From contig JAFXRC010000017.1 of the NCBI GenBank assembly GCA_017526585.1, positions 1-38,866 on the forward strand: a DNA stretch of 38,866 nt, written 5' to 3'. The stretch is from Fibrobacter sp. (GTDB lineage: Bacteria > Fibrobacterota > Fibrobacteria > Fibrobacterales > Fibrobacteraceae). This document shows, one piece after another, positions 8,903-17,879 of the stretch; position 1 is the first letter of the stretch, and every line of letters starts with the position of its first letter. The position numbers were made by a program, and so were the translations under genes. Under the pieces are notes generated by a model. It made no database searches. It saw only the letters and a program-made list of their open reading frames with translations, and was not told the origin of the DNA.

Positions 8903-10023
8903 GAATCGCCATTCTGACATCGGTGTTCATGCCGGAATTCGGCGTTGCTCGCGTGATTGCCTCGCAGTTGCCGTATTTGGTTCGTGCGGGGATAAGCGTC
9001 GACTTGTACGCCTGTGAGCTGGATCGCGGCATGCTCTGTGAAGGTGTTTCCGCTGTACGAGTGCCAACGCACTTGAAGGGTTTACGCCGAGCTCTAGAGC
9101 AGGGTCACTATGATGTGATTGTGGCGCACACCGATCCGTTTTACAGTTTTCTTGCGCATAACAGTTGCGGGGCGAAGACGATCGGTTACGAACACGGTTA
9201 CCCTCCCGTGAAACTTTGCCCGCCCGAAGAGCGTGATGCTAGGCTTAAGCTGATAGGCGACCGCCAAAACGATATCTATCCTTCGCTGACGAAGGTCGTG
9301 ACGATCAGCCGCTACGGTGCCGAATACTTGAAATGGCATACGGCTGACATTATATACAACGGCGCCGACCATTACGAGAAGGGTTATGGCGAAAAGGTCC
9401 TCGACGATTCCGCTGTGATAAGGATTATGGCGGTGACCCGTTACCGCAAAGAGGAGTGGACTTACAAGGGACTCGATGCTATTATCCGCCTGAAGAAGGA
9501 TCTTGGAGACCGTTGCGAGATTACGGTCGTAGGTCGCGGAGACGAGGAATCGAAGCGGACCCTGCTGGATGCCGGTATAAAGGTATCGGGTATTGTATCG
9601 GATGCGGACTTGGCGCGCTGCTATTCGGAAAGCGATGCGCTCGTCAGCTTTTCGCAGTGGGAGCTTTTCAACTTGCCGCTTGCGGAGGCGGGCTTCGCCC
9701 GTACGCCTGCATTGGCGTTGAATGTCTGCGCGCATCCCGAAGTGACGCCCTTCGTTTTTGACTCCTACGAGGCTATCAGGGATTATCTGCTGCAATCGAC
9801 AAGGCAGTCGTTGCGCTCTGATGGCGAAAAGATGCACGCCTATGTGAGTGGTCGTTTCCGCTGGGAGCAGAATGTCCAGGGACTTCTAGATGTCATCAAG
9901 TCCATTGTTCCCGAGCCGAGCGCGAAGAAGCCCTCGTTCATCAAGAATCTCATCTGGTTGTTCTGGGAGGCACGTGAGTTGCTGCGCCAGAATATCTACA
10001 GGAAGTGGGTGAAAAGAAGATGA
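8899..10023 (+). CDS. Glycosyltransferase, GT-B fold (GT4-like)
   Basis: A 374-residue cytoplasmic glycosyltransferase. The N-terminal half starts with the typical MRIAILTSVFMPEFGVARV; a central VVTISRYGAEYLKW segment leads to the nucleotide-sugar binding half with VTRYRKEEWTYKGLDAI, ITVVGRGDE and the E-x7-E motif in SQWELFNLPLAEAGF, which binds the donor diphosphate in GT4 enzymes. Donor and acceptor cannot be told. It is the only glycosyltransferase in the operon, so most enzymes for repeat-unit assembly must be elsewhere. Both ends overlap neighbours by 4 bases (ATGA). Confidence 0.88.
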   Translation: MRIAILTSVFMPEFGVARVIASQLPYLVRAGISVDLYACELDRGMLCEGVSAVRVPTHLKGLRRALEQGHYDVIVAHTDPFYSFLAHNSCGAKTIGYEHGYPPVKLCPPEERDARLKLIGDRQNDIYPSLTKVVTISRYGAEYLKWHTADIIYNGADHYEKGYGEKVLDDSAVIRIMAVTRYRKEEWTYKGLDAIIRLKKDLGDRCEITVVGRGDEESKRTLLDAGIKVSGIVSDADLARCYSESDALVSFSQWELFNLPLAEAGFARTPALALNVCAHPEVTPFVFDSYEAIRDYLLQSTRQSLRSDGEKMHAYVSGRFRWEQNVQGLLDVIKSIVPEPSAKKPSFIKNLIWLFWEARELLRQNIYRKWVKRR

Positions 10024-11414
10024 GGATGGATTCGCTTTTAGTGAATGCGACCATGAACGGTGCGTCGCAGGCTTTGGGGCGAGTCATCCGCTTCGTCATC
10101 ACGAGTATTGCGATCGTGAAGTTCGGTGCGGCGGGCTGGGGCGAAGTCGCTTTTGCCTATGCGCTTATCACCTATATCAACTTCGTGCTGAATTTCGGAA
10201 TGTCGTCGTTTGCGCTAATCGAGCGCCCCGACGATGAAAAATTGGACCGCAGGTTGTTTACCGCCATGGGGTACATTCGCGGTTGTCTGCTGGGTGCGTT
10301 GGCTCTTGTCGCCATTGCGGCGTATTCGGCAATTGATTTTAGCTGCGGCTTGGTCCTGAAAATTTACCTGCTGATGATTTTCTTGCGACCGTTCAATTTG
10401 GACTGGTGGCTTGCGAGAAAGGGGTATGCGGGGCTCAATTCCTTGGTGCAGTTCTTTAGACAGAGCATCTTGCTTGGGCTAGTATGCTGCGCCCAGATTC
10501 CTTCCATTGAATACTTCGCGATGATGGATGTGGGAACGGAGGTGCTCGCGACCATTGCGATTTGGTTTGTGGGACCGAAGAAAAAGTTTTCCGTCGCCCC
10601 GCCGAGCATTGCGGAATGGAAGAGTGGACTGCAATGTTACCAGGGATCGTTTGTGCTGTTTGTGTCGTCGGCACTGCTGCTTTTGCACCAGAATGTGGAT
10701 ATCTTCTTTCTGAAGTTCTTTAGGGGAGATACCGCTGTCGGCGTGTATGACTACTGTTATCGTTACGCCCTGTTCGTATTCTTGCTGGGGGGCTCGCTGA
10801 GTGAACCGTTGCGTAGGCAGCTCGCGCGCCTTAAGGAGCAAGGTTCCGACATGCAGTCAACTAAGCTGGTGTTGTCTTGCCATAAGATTCTAGGAACGAT
10901 GAGTGCGGGATTCTTATTGTTCTCGATATTGTTTGCTGATTTCCTGTTCTCTAAAATCGTGCCGATTGAAGTCGACTTTTCGACATCGAGGCTTCTGGTG
11001 CTTTTTGCCTGTTGGCTGGTGGTCTCGTTCTTCTCGGTGCCTTGGAGCGAATGGCTTATTTCGCAGTCGAAGAAGAAGTACCTTGCGCTTGCTATAATCG
11101 CAGGCTGCGCGAACTTGCTGTTCAATTTGTGGCTGGTTCCTATTTATGGTATTTTCGGTGCAGTCGTCGCCAAAATTTGTTCCGAGTCGAGCATCTTTAT
11201 TTACTTGTTTATCTCCGTGGATTCTCAGAAGCGCAGGCAGTTTGCGAAAGTGTTCTATATCCACCTTCTGCTTATCCCGTGCGTAGTCTGTTTCTGGAAG
11301 ACGGGGAACGTGCCGTTGTGGCTTGCTGCCGCGACGATTGTCGTAGAAGCCCTGGTCATTATCTTTACGAAATACCTGTCGAAACGCGACTTGCAAATCC
11401 TGGCGAGAAACTAG
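10020..11414 (+). CDS. Polysaccharide flippase, Wzx/MATE-like
   Basis: A 464-residue membrane protein with about twelve hydrophobic segments, opening with MDSLLVNATMNGASQALGRV, the pattern typical of Wzx-type lipid-linked oligosaccharide flippases (MOP superfamily). It probably moves the repeat unit across the inner membrane for polymerisation. ATG 10020 overlaps the glycosyltransferase stop by 4 bases and has GAAAAGAAG upstream; starts further upstream would overlap more. It ends 3 bases before the stop of the convergent acyltransferase gene, leaving no room for a terminator. Confidence 0.85.
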   Translation: MRMDSLLVNATMNGASQALGRVIRFVITSIAIVKFGAAGWGEVAFAYALITYINFVLNFGMSSFALIERPDDEKLDRRLFTAMGYIRGCLLGALALVAIAAYSAIDFSCGLVLKIYLLMIFLRPFNLDWWLARKGYAGLNSLVQFFRQSILLGLVCCAQIPSIEYFAMMDVGTEVLATIAIWFVGPKKKFSVAPPSIAEWKSGLQCYQGSFVLFVSSALLLLHQNVDIFFLKFFRGDTAVGVYDYCYRYALFVFLLGGSLSEPLRRQLARLKEQGSDMQSTKLVLSCHKILGTMSAGFLLFSILFADFLFSKIVPIEVDFSTSRLLVLFACWLVVSFFSVPWSEWLISQSKKKYLALAIIAGCANLLFNLWLVPIYGIFGAVVAKICSESSIFIYLFISVDSQKRRQFAKVFYIHLLLIPCVVCFWKTGNVPLWLAAATIVVEALVIIFTKYLSKRDLQILARN

Positions 11415-11417
11415 GAC

Positions 11418-12434
11418 CTAGCGGTAACCGAAGATTTTTTTGAAGAAGTCGATGCCGATAACGCATCGGGTTATCAACAGTAGAATTCCGGCACGCACCA
11501 GGAAAATAGCGAAGTTTGCAAGCTGTCCGTAATCCTGGATGAACGGCTCGAAGGTTTTCCACGGGAAAAACGGACATTCTACGGCATGGAAGCAGAAGAT
11601 GACCAGGCTGTATTTCCCTGCGAAGCTCAGGAAGTTGGAAAGCGGCTTGTTTTTCGAGATTCCGCGGGACAGCAGGTAGAAAACGAGCGTGGCGCCCAGG
11701 GCGCCTGCGAGGTCGCCGATGTAATGCGCCCCGAATTGGCAGGCGTTGATTGCCATGCCGGATTTGAGGAGGCAATAGCCCCAGCATAGCACGGTGAAAA
11801 TAAGCAGCATCCACTTGTACTTTGCGGAAGCATTACTGAATGGCTTAAGCAGGTTGCCTACAAAGAAGAATCCGAGGGCGCAGCATGCCGAGGGAATGTA
11901 CCACGGAATGAACACGTGGAACCTTGCCGAATTTTTCATACAGGCGATGCACAGCAGGAAAATGATAATCGCCTTGAGCCACTGGGGAATTTTGCTTGGA
12001 AAAAGGAAATGCGCCATGATGCGGACGAAGAAGAGTGCCGTAAGAAACCACAGCGGTCCGAGTTCGACAACTTTGTTCAAGATGGGCAGCGGTATGATGG
12101 GAGGGCCGCCGAGCAGCCCGGTGAGTGCATGTGCCGAGGTGGATTGCCACAGGGTTCCGCACAGGACATCTTCCAAAAGGGCGACCAGGACCAGGAGCGT
12201 GCACGAAAAGAGGTAGGGGACGATGAGGCGCCTAAAGTCTACGCTCAGTTCTTCTTTCAGGGGTCTTGTCTTGTAGAAGTATCCCGAAACAAAGAAGAAG
12301 GCGGGCATGTGGAAGGAAAAGAAGAAATGTTCTATACCGTACGAAAAGTGTCCGTGTCCGGCAATGACGAACAATATCAGGAGCCCCTTGAGGATGTCGA
12401 AGGTCTGGTCTCGTGTCTTTTCTTGAATGCCCAT
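11418..12434 (-). CDS. Acyltransferase 3 family membrane protein
   Basis: A membrane O-acyltransferase (Acyltransferase_3/OatA-like transmembrane family) predicted to add acetyl or similar groups to a surface polysaccharide. The N-terminus MGIQEKTRDQTFDILKG leads into a first helix with the conserved IAGHGH histidines, and FHMPAFFFVSGYFYK follows; about ten hydrophobic segments in all. The ATG at 12434 is chosen because TATATT ends 7 bases before it; longer starts lie within the promoter. It converges on the exopolysaccharide operon and may modify its product, an inference from location only. Confidence 0.85.
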   Translation of the reverse strand: MGIQEKTRDQTFDILKGLLILFVIAGHGHFSYGIEHFFFSFHMPAFFFVSGYFYKTRPLKEELSVDFRRLIVPYLFSCTLLVLVALLEDVLCGTLWQSTSAHALTGLLGGPPIIPLPILNKVVELGPLWFLTALFFVRIMAHFLFPSKIPQWLKAIIIFLLCIACMKNSARFHVFIPWYIPSACCALGFFFVGNLLKPFSNASAKYKWMLLIFTVLCWGYCLLKSGMAINACQFGAHYIGDLAGALGATLVFYLLSRGISKNKPLSNFLSFAGKYSLVIFCFHAVECPFFPWKTFEPFIQDYGQLANFAIFLVRAGILLLITRCVIGIDFFKKIFGYR

Positions 12435-12441
12435 TGTCATA

Positions 12442-12447
12442 AATATA
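12442..12447 (-). promoter_or_regulatory. -10 element of the acyltransferase gene, leaderless type
   Basis: On the minus strand TATATT lies at 12447-12442, 7 bases before ATG 12434. There is no Shine-Dalgarno sequence. An in-frame ATG at 12440 is too close to the hexamer to be transcribed from this promoter. Confidence 0.55.
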
Positions 12448-12609
12448 GCAAGAACGCATAGCGGCGGAAACACAAAAAAGAGGGAAGATTTATTTGACAA
12501 ATCTCACGGAAGAAACGATAATCTATTGTAAGTAAAAAATGAATGGAGAGAATGTGTAGAAAGAAGGGTTGAAGGATTGCTGCGCTCTGTTTTGATGCAA
12601 AATTTTTTG

Positions 12610-12617
12610 TATCTTTG
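12610..12617 (+). promoter_or_regulatory. -7 element TATCTTTG before tRNA-Leu
   Basis: TATCTTTG at 12610-12617 matches the TAnnTTTG -7 element known from the Bacteroidota primary sigma factor. It ends 9 bases before the first base of the tRNA. The preceding sequence is AT-rich with TTTTGATG further upstream, but no firm -33 element is assigned. Confidence 0.5.
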
Positions 12618-12626
12618 TGCCACAAA

Positions 12627-12706
12627 GCGAGAGTGGCGGAATTGGCAGACGCGCCAGACTTAGGATCTGGTACTTCGGTGTGTGGGTTCGACTCCCACCC
12701 CTCGCA
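12627..12706 (+). tRNA. tRNA-Leu (anticodon UAG)
   Basis: An 80-base cloverleaf. Anticodon stem CCAGA/TCTGG with loop CTTAGGA gives anticodon TAG, reading CUA and other CUN codons. The T arm is GTGGG-TTCGACT-CCCAC. A short variable arm and an A discriminator are present. The acceptor stem has one A-C mismatch at pair 6-67. No CCA is encoded. tig starts 45 bases downstream and the two may be co-transcribed; a run of seven T directly follows. Confidence 0.95.
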
Positions 12707-12750
12707 TGTTTTTTTAATCCCTTTTTATCAACCGACTCTCGGAGTTCATC

Positions 12751-14010
12751 ATGAGCGTAGAAATCAAAGAAACAAGCGCAACCGTGCGCACCCTCGAAAT
12801 CACCATCCCGCAGGCAGACCTCAAGGCTCCTTTTGAAAAGAAGCTTTCCCAGTACAAGAAGCAGGTCTCCATGAAGGGTTTCCGCCAGGGCATGGTGCCG
12901 AAGGCCATGATCCTGAAGCAGTTTGGCGACGCTATTCGCCAGGAAACTGTAGACGGTGTCGTGAATGCCATGGTTCAGGATGAACTCAAGAAGGCAAACA
13001 TTATTCCGGTGGGTCAGCTGAAGGTGGTCGACTTCAAGGATGACAAGGAAAACGACATCGCACTGAAGGTCGAAGTCGAAATGGATCCTGAAATCGATAT
13101 CAAGGGCTACGCTGACACGGGTATTACCGTTCCTGAAACCGCCGTTCATGAAGAAGAAGTCCAGGCCGAATACAACCGCCTGATGCAGATGTGGAGCAAG
13201 GATGAACATGTGGACCGCGCTGCCCAGAAGGGTGACATGGTCGTGGGTAACTACCTCGAAGTCGTGATCGACGGCGAAAAGCAGGAACTCCCCGAAAACA
13301 AGGAATTCCGTTCTCTCCTCGGTGAATCTGCCTCTCCGGGATTCGACGAAGGCCTCACCGGTTCTACCGCCGGCGAAACCAAGGAAATCAACTTCAAGTA
13401 CCCGGATGACCACAAGGACGAACGCTATCGTGGCAAGACCGCACAGTTCAAGGTGGAAATCACCGACGTGCGCGCCATTGTTCCGCCGACCGTGGACGAA
13501 GAATTCTGCAAGCAGATCGGCGTTAAGGATGCTGAAGAGCTGAAGAACAACCTTGCTGAAAGCCTCGCTAGCCAGAAGCAGGATGCCGCCAAGAACAAGG
13601 CTATCAATGAAGCCATTGACAAGATTATCGAAGCCAACCCGTTCGAAGTGCCGAAGGCTCGCATCCACGACCTCATCAAGTGGACGCTGAACCGCAATGC
13701 CCAGAGCGAACAGGATGTGGTGGAACCGACCGAAGAACAGATCAACGGACTTTCTGCCGAAGCTACTCGCGAAATCAAGAAGCACCGTATTCTCGACTTT
13801 ATTGCAACAAAAGAAAAGATCCGCCCGAATCAGGCCGCTGTCGATGCCCGCCTGCAGGAAATGGCGAAGGCCTACCACGTGGACTTCGAAACCCTCAAGG
13901 GTCATTTCCGCCAGTCCGGCCGCATCAACCAGCTGCGTGACGAGCTGCGCGTCCAGATGGCAGCCGACTTCATCGTCGGTATCCGTCCGGCCGCTGAAGA
14001 AAACAAGTAA
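12751..14010 (+). CDS. tig: Trigger factor
   Basis: Ribosome-associated chaperone of 419 residues. The N-terminal ribosome-binding domain contains the signature GFRQGMVPKAMI (around residues 46-57). The FKBP-like PPIase domain follows about residue 150 (GDMVVGNYLEVVIDG, then GFDEGLTGSTAGE), and a long helical C-terminal domain completes it. The ATG has a CGGAG site 8 bases before it. Gene order tig-clpP-clpX is the conserved bacterial arrangement linking nascent-chain folding with proteolysis. Confidence 0.97.
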   Translation: MSVEIKETSATVRTLEITIPQADLKAPFEKKLSQYKKQVSMKGFRQGMVPKAMILKQFGDAIRQETVDGVVNAMVQDELKKANIIPVGQLKVVDFKDDKENDIALKVEVEMDPEIDIKGYADTGITVPETAVHEEEVQAEYNRLMQMWSKDEHVDRAAQKGDMVVGNYLEVVIDGEKQELPENKEFRSLLGESASPGFDEGLTGSTAGETKEINFKYPDDHKDERYRGKTAQFKVEITDVRAIVPPTVDEEFCKQIGVKDAEELKNNLAESLASQKQDAAKNKAINEAIDKIIEANPFEVPKARIHDLIKWTLNRNAQSEQDVVEPTEEQINGLSAEATREIKKHRILDFIATKEKIRPNQAAVDARLQEMAKAYHVDFETLKGHFRQSGRINQLRDELRVQMAADFIVGIRPAAEENK

Positions 14011-14022
14011 GAGGTAAACTGA

Positions 14023-14613
14023 ATGATCATCCCTACCGTCATAGAGACCACCGGACGCGGTGAACGCGCCTACGATATCTACTCCCGCCTTCTCAAGGAG
14101 CGTATCATCTTTTTGGGTACGCCTATCAACGACGAAGTGGCGAACAACGTCATGGCTCAGTTGATTTTCCTTGAATACGAGAATCCGGAAAAGGATATCA
14201 CGCTGTACATCAACAGCCCGGGTGGTTACGTGTCGGCAGGGCTTGCCATTTACGATACCATGCAGCACGTGCGTCCGAACATTGCGACCATCTGCATCGG
14301 CAGTTGTGCTTCGATGGCTGCGGTCCTGCTTGCGGCGGGTACCAAGGGTAAGCGCTATGCGCTCCCGCATTCCCGCATCATGCTCCACCAGCCGTCGGGA
14401 GCCGCTACCGGCCAGTCCACGGACATCCAGATTACCGCAAAGGAAATCGTGCGCACCAAGGACACCTTGACAGAAATTGTCGCTAAGCACACGGGCAAGT
14501 CCATCGAGGAAGTTCGCGCAAAGACAGACCGCGACTTCTATATGGGTCCCGAAGAGGCTAAGGCGTTCGGCGTTATCGACGAAATTTTTGTTCCGCGTAA
14601 AGAGGGAATTTAA
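14023..14613 (+). CDS. clpP: ATP-dependent Clp protease proteolytic subunit
   Basis: A 196-residue serine peptidase. Catalytic triad residues are Ser97 (in GSCASMAA), His122 (in IMLHQP) and Asp171 (in TDRDFYMG), all in standard context. It assembles into a double heptameric ring fed by ClpX. ATG 14023 is preceded by AGAGG, 12 bases after tig. Its stop overlaps the clpX start by one base, so synthesis of both is probably coupled. Confidence 0.98.
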   Translation: MIIPTVIETTGRGERAYDIYSRLLKERIIFLGTPINDEVANNVMAQLIFLEYENPEKDITLYINSPGGYVSAGLAIYDTMQHVRPNIATICIGSCASMAAVLLAAGTKGKRYALPHSRIMLHQPSGAATGQSTDIQITAKEIVRTKDTLTEIVAKHTGKSIEEVRAKTDRDFYMGPEEAKAFGVIDEIFVPRKEGI

Positions 14614-15896
14614 TGTATCGAGGCGGGAAGAATCACCCGACGGTGGTTTGTAGTTTTTGCGGCAAGCCCGCAGAACGAGTCGAGAAGATGATTACGGGCG
14701 CAGGCGTGCAGATTTGCAGCGACTGCGTTTCCATGTGTCACCGCATTATCGAAGAAGACCGCCAGCGGGCGAAGCAGGAAAGCGCTGCAGCCGAGATATC
14801 CTCGAAGCCGCTTCCGCTCCCGACTGAAATCAAGGCGCACCTGGACGAGTATGTAATCGGCCAGGATCAGGCGAAGACCGCCCTCTCTGTCGCTGTTTAC
14901 AACCATTACAAGCGCCTGCGTTACAAGCAGGCTCACCCCGATGCGCAGGAAGTCGAAAAGTCGAACCTGCTTCTGGTGGGTCCCACCGGTTCGGGAAAGA
15001 CGCTTTTGGCGCAGACTATGGCGCGTTTCCTGGATGTCCCCTTTACCATTGCCGACGCGACGGTTCTCACCGAGGCGGGCTATGTGGGCGAAGATGTGGA
15101 CAGCATCATCGTGCGCCTGTTGCAGGCTGCCGACTATGATGTCGCGCGTGCTGAACGCGGTATCATCTTCATCGATGAAATCGACAAGATTGCCCGTAAG
15201 ACTGCGAACCCGTCCATCACGCGCGACGTGAGTGGCGAAGGCGTGCAGCAGGGCCTTTTAAAGCTCTTGGAAGGCACCGTGGCGGCCGTTCCGCCCAAGG
15301 GTGGCCGCAAGCATCCGGAACAGCCGCTCGTGCAGGTGAACACCAAGAACATTTTGTTCATTTGCGGTGGCGCCTTCGAAACGCTCGACAAGATTATTTC
15401 TCGCCGCGTAAATACCGGCGGCATGGGCTTTGGCGCCGATATCCGCAGCGCCGAAGAAAATTCGCTTTCTGAACTTTTCAAGATGCTCGAACCCGATGAC
15501 CTGATTCAGTTCGGGCTTATCCCCGAAATCGTGGGACGCTTGCCTGTGGCGGTCGCTCTCGAGGAACTTGATGAAGACGCCCTCCTCAACATTCTGACCC
15601 AGCCGAAGAACGCCCTTGTGAAGCAGTACAAGAGTTTGTTCGAAATGGACGGAATCGAGCTCAAGTTCGAAGACGATGCCCTTAGGGAAATCGTCCGCGA
15701 AACGATGGTCCGCAAGACGGGCGCTCGCGGGCTCCGTTCCGTGATGGAAAAGACCTTGCAGAAGGCGATGTTTGAACTGCCGGGTTCCGGCAACAAGCAG
15801 TTCGTGGTGACCGCCGAGATCGTGAAGAATGGTCTGAAGGCTCCCGAAAAGAAGGTCATCGAGCTTCCGAAAAAGACTCGCAAGAAGGCTTCGTAA
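14613..15896 (+). CDS. clpX: ATP-dependent Clp protease ATP-binding subunit ClpX
   Basis: AAA+ unfoldase of 427 residues. The N-terminal zinc-binding domain has Cys13, Cys16, Cys35 and Cys38. Walker A is GPTGSGKT (about residues 119-126), Walker B is IIFIDEID, and sensor 2 lies in [16 protein letters not shown]. The ClpP-docking loop normally reading IGF is MGF here (within [11 protein letters not shown]). The C-terminal tail is Lys-rich. It overlaps clpP by one base and ends the tig-clpP-clpX set. Confidence 0.98.
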   Translation: MYRGGKNHPTVVCSFCGKPAERVEKMITGAGVQICSDCVSMCHRIIEEDRQRAKQESAAAEISSKPLPLPTEIKAHLDEYVIGQDQAKTALSVAVYNHYKRLRYKQAHPDAQEVEKSNLLLVGPTGSGKTLLAQTMARFLDVPFTIADATVLTEAGYVGEDVDSIIVRLLQAADYDVARAERGIIFIDEIDKIARKTANPSITRDVSGEGVQQGLLKLLEGTVAAVPPKGGRKHPEQPLVQVNTKNILFICGGAFETLDKIISRRVNTGGMGFGADIRSAEENSLSELFKMLEPDDLIQFGLIPEIVGRLPVAVALEELDEDALLNILTQPKNALVKQYKSLFEMDGIELKFEDDALREIVRETMVRKTGARGLRSVMEKTLQKAMFELPGSGNKQFVVTAEIVKNGLKAPEKKVIELPKKTRKKAS

Positions 15897-15907
15897 AAAC
15901 GAATAGC

Positions 15908-15913
15908 TACATT
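15908..15913 (+). promoter_or_regulatory. -10 element of the Nudix gene, leaderless type
   Basis: TACATT at 15908-15913 ends 7 bases before ATG 15921, just after the clpX stop. No Shine-Dalgarno sequence lies in the GC-rich gap. Confidence 0.5.
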
Positions 15914-15920
15914 GGCCCGC

Positions 15921-16322
15921 ATGAAATCGATTGAAGTAGTTGCAGGCATTATTTGTGACGGGGACCCGCATTCGGCGGGAACCCGTTTCTTTGCAACACA
16001 GCGCGGCTATGGCGAACAGAAGGGCTTCTGGGAATTCCCCGGTGGCAAGATGGAAGCGGGTGAAAGTCCGCAGCAGGCGCTCGCGCGCGAACTCAAGGAA
16101 GAACTTGCCATCGATGTGAACGTGGGTGATTTTCTATGCACCGTGGACTACGATTATCCGATATTCCATCTGACCATGCATTGCTATTACTGTCGCATTG
16201 TGGGTGGCAAGGCGCCTGAGCTCCTGGAGCACGAGGCGGCCCGTTGGCTTTCCCCCGCGGAACTTCATTCCGTGGAATGGCTCCCCGCCGATGTGGAAGT
16301 GGTTCGGGCGTTGGAACGGTAA
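15921..16322 (+). CDS. Nudix hydrolase, MutT-like
   Basis: A 133-residue Nudix protein. The full Nudix box is present: Gly at GGKMEAGES, then RELKEEL and the closing hydrophobic residues (about residues 38-60). General resemblance to MutT (8-oxo-dGTP diphosphatase), including the short size and the FWEFPGGK lead-in, makes nucleotide sanitation the best guess, but Nudix substrates are not reliably predicted. I choose ATG 15921 because a TACATT -10 element lies 7 bases upstream; a TTG at 15912 would be inside it. It stands between clpX and a thioredoxin-like gene. Confidence 0.88.
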   Translation: MKSIEVVAGIICDGDPHSAGTRFFATQRGYGEQKGFWEFPGGKMEAGESPQQALARELKEELAIDVNVGDFLCTVDYDYPIFHLTMHCYYCRIVGGKAPELLEHEAARWLSPAELHSVEWLPADVEVVRALER

Positions 16323-16352
16323 TAGCCTTAGCCTATTGCTTGGCCGATTTTC

Positions 16353-16358
16353 TATCTT
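16353..16358 (+). promoter_or_regulatory. -10 element of the thioredoxin-like gene, leaderless type
   Basis: TATCTT at 16353-16358 ends 6 bases before ATG 16365; no Shine-Dalgarno sequence is present. Confidence 0.5.
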
Positions 16359-16364
16359 ATCAGC

Positions 16365-17156
16365 ATGAAATTTTCCAAGAATCTCATCATATTTGCCATG
16401 ACTCTCGCCCTGGTCATGGGTGGTTTCTCCACGGTTTGCGCCAAGGGCGCCCCGGCGGACGACATCAAGATTGTGAAGGTCAACGACAGCAATTTCGAGA
16501 AGGAAGTCCTGAAATCCGACAAGCCGGTGATTCTCGACATCACGTCTACGAGCTGCCCGCCGTGCCTTGTCATGATTCCGACGCTGATTGGCATCGCCAA
16601 AAACTATAGCGACATCAAGGTGGCGACGGTGGGAATCGACGAGCCGGGTATCGACAACATCAAGGCGACTCTCCCTATCCAAGCTTTCCCGACATTCTTC
16701 CTCATCAAGGACGGAAAAATTGTCAATCGCTTGGTGGGAGTCGTCAAGGAGCAGGAGCTGCTTTCGGCGCTGCAGTACACGCCTAAGAAGACTTCGATTA
16801 AGAATGCGAATAAGTCCAAGAAAAACGGCCCCAAGAATCTCGTGTGCAAGGTCAATGGTCAGTTTAGTGGTCTGAAGAACCTCGTGACGATTTCGTTCGT
16901 GTTCGGTGAAACTGAAATCGAGAACGTGGACATCGTGACCGACGTGTTCATACCGCCTGAGATGGAAGAGCACCGCGAAGCGATCATTGCCAAGATGCGT
17001 GCTAGTGGCAAGGGCGAGGTGACCACCACTTTGACGGGGCTCCAGATTCACATCGATAACGACTGCCGGTTTATGAAGGCGATGGACATGAAGCGCACTT
17101 CGACCTACGGCGAAATGCGTGCGGGGCTCGAACTGCAGGGGTTCACCTGCAAGTAG
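16365..17156 (+). CDS. Secreted thioredoxin-fold protein with unassigned C-terminal domain
   Basis: 263 residues. A signal peptide covers about residues 1-26 (AMTLALVMGGFSTVCAKG). The thioredoxin domain runs to about residue 135, with the redox motif CPPC at 64-67 in place of CGPC, and the cis-Pro region in LPIQAFPTFFLIKDG. A Lys-rich linker follows, then about 120 residues that I do not recognise, with three more cysteines (one at about 155 and two in the last 25 residues: DNDCRFMK and the final GFTCK). The protein probably works outside the cytoplasm as an oxidoreductase. It is a single-gene unit with its own -10 element and a terminator at 17206-17236. Confidence 0.8.
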   Translation: MKFSKNLIIFAMTLALVMGGFSTVCAKGAPADDIKIVKVNDSNFEKEVLKSDKPVILDITSTSCPPCLVMIPTLIGIAKNYSDIKVATVGIDEPGIDNIKATLPIQAFPTFFLIKDGKIVNRLVGVVKEQELLSALQYTPKKTSIKNANKSKKNGPKNLVCKVNGQFSGLKNLVTISFVFGETEIENVDIVTDVFIPPEMEEHREAIIAKMRASGKGEVTTTLTGLQIHIDNDCRFMKAMDMKRTSTYGEMRAGLELQGFTCK

Positions 17157-17205
17157 CGCTAGCCTGCCAAGACGCCTGTCTTTTTGCCCTGAAAATGTTT
17201 TTTTT

Positions 17206-17236
17206 AGCGCATTATCCTAAAAAATGCGCTTTTTTT
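17206..17236 (+). terminator. Rho-independent terminator after the thioredoxin-like gene
   Basis: Stem AGCGCATT (17206-17213) and AATGCGCT (17223-17230) with a 9-base loop, followed by six T (17231-17236). Confidence 0.9.
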
Positions 17237-17255
17237 GGGTACATCCCTCGATTTT

Positions 17256-17264
17256 TATATACTT
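17256..17264 (+). promoter_or_regulatory. Probable -10 region of the lemA-htpX unit
   Basis: TATATACTT at 17256-17264, about 30 bases before the lemA start, downstream of a terminator. Unlike the leaderless genes, a good Shine-Dalgarno sequence (AAGGAG, 17284-17289) lies between it and ATG 17295. Confidence 0.5.
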
Positions 17265-17294
17265 TTAGCATAGAAAGCTCAAAAAGGAGAATCT

Positions 17295-17855
17295 ATGACT
17301 ATTGGAGTTGTTGTCGGCATTGTCGTGGTCGTTCTGATTGCCTGGTTCATCGGGATGTATAATGGATTGGTGAAACTCCGCAATAACCGCGAGAATGCGT
17401 TTGCAAATATCGATGTGCAGCTCAAGCAGCGCTACGATTTGGTGCCGCAGCTGGTGAACACCGTCAAGGGCTATGCCACGCATGAAAAGGAAACGCTTGA
17501 CAAGGTGACCTCGGCACGTGCCGCCGCTATGAACGCATCTACGGTCGACGAGAAGGTGCAGGCGGACAAGGCGCTTTCCGGTGCGCTCGCCGGGCTTCGC
17601 ATTTCGCTCGAAGCATACCCCGAACTCAAGGCGAACGAAAACTTCTTGCAACTGCAGAATGAACTAGCCGACATCGAGAACAAGCTCTCTGCTGCCCGCC
17701 GCTTCTTTAACTCTACGACCCGCGAATTGAACAACGCCTGCGAAGTGTTCCCGAGCAACATCGTCGCTGGAATGTTTGGCTTCAAGCGCGCCGCCATGTA
17801 CGAGGCGACCGAAAGCCGCGAAGACCTGAACAAGGCACCCGAAGTGAAGTTCTAA
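17295..17855 (+). CDS. lemA: LemA family protein
   Basis: 186 residues with one N-terminal membrane helix (VVVGIVVVVLIAWFIGMYNG region) and the LemA coiled-coil body, recognisable from NRENAFANIDVQLKQRYDL and VPQLVNTVKGYATHEKE. The C-terminus FNSTTRELNNACEVFPSN is also typical. LemA proteins are membrane-anchored with a mostly extracytoplasmic or cytoplasmic helical bundle; their role is not settled. It is followed after 24 bases by an HtpX-like protease, a frequent pairing that suggests a shared membrane-quality function. It has its own promoter and a strong AAGGAG site. Confidence 0.93.
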   Translation: MTIGVVVGIVVVVLIAWFIGMYNGLVKLRNNRENAFANIDVQLKQRYDLVPQLVNTVKGYATHEKETLDKVTSARAAAMNASTVDEKVQADKALSGALAGLRISLEAYPELKANENFLQLQNELADIENKLSAARRFFNSTTRELNNACEVFPSNIVAGMFGFKRAAMYEATESREDLNKAPEVKF

Positions 17856-17879
17856 GGCTGCGGGGCGTAAGCGCCTTCA

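Noticed and set aside
9094..9837. 247-codon open frame opposite the glycosyltransferase
   Set aside because: Opposite strand of a gene with clear GT-B motifs; no domain seen.
12627..12706. tRNA-Leu as a pseudo-tRNA because of the A-C mismatch in the acceptor stem
   Set aside because: All other stems and loops are perfect and a promoter element is present; one mismatch near the end of the stem is tolerable.
12523..14490. 655-codon open frame on the minus strand opposite tig and clpP
   Set aside because: It is the mirror of highly biased codons in two certain genes; its translation has no recognisable domain and no start signal.
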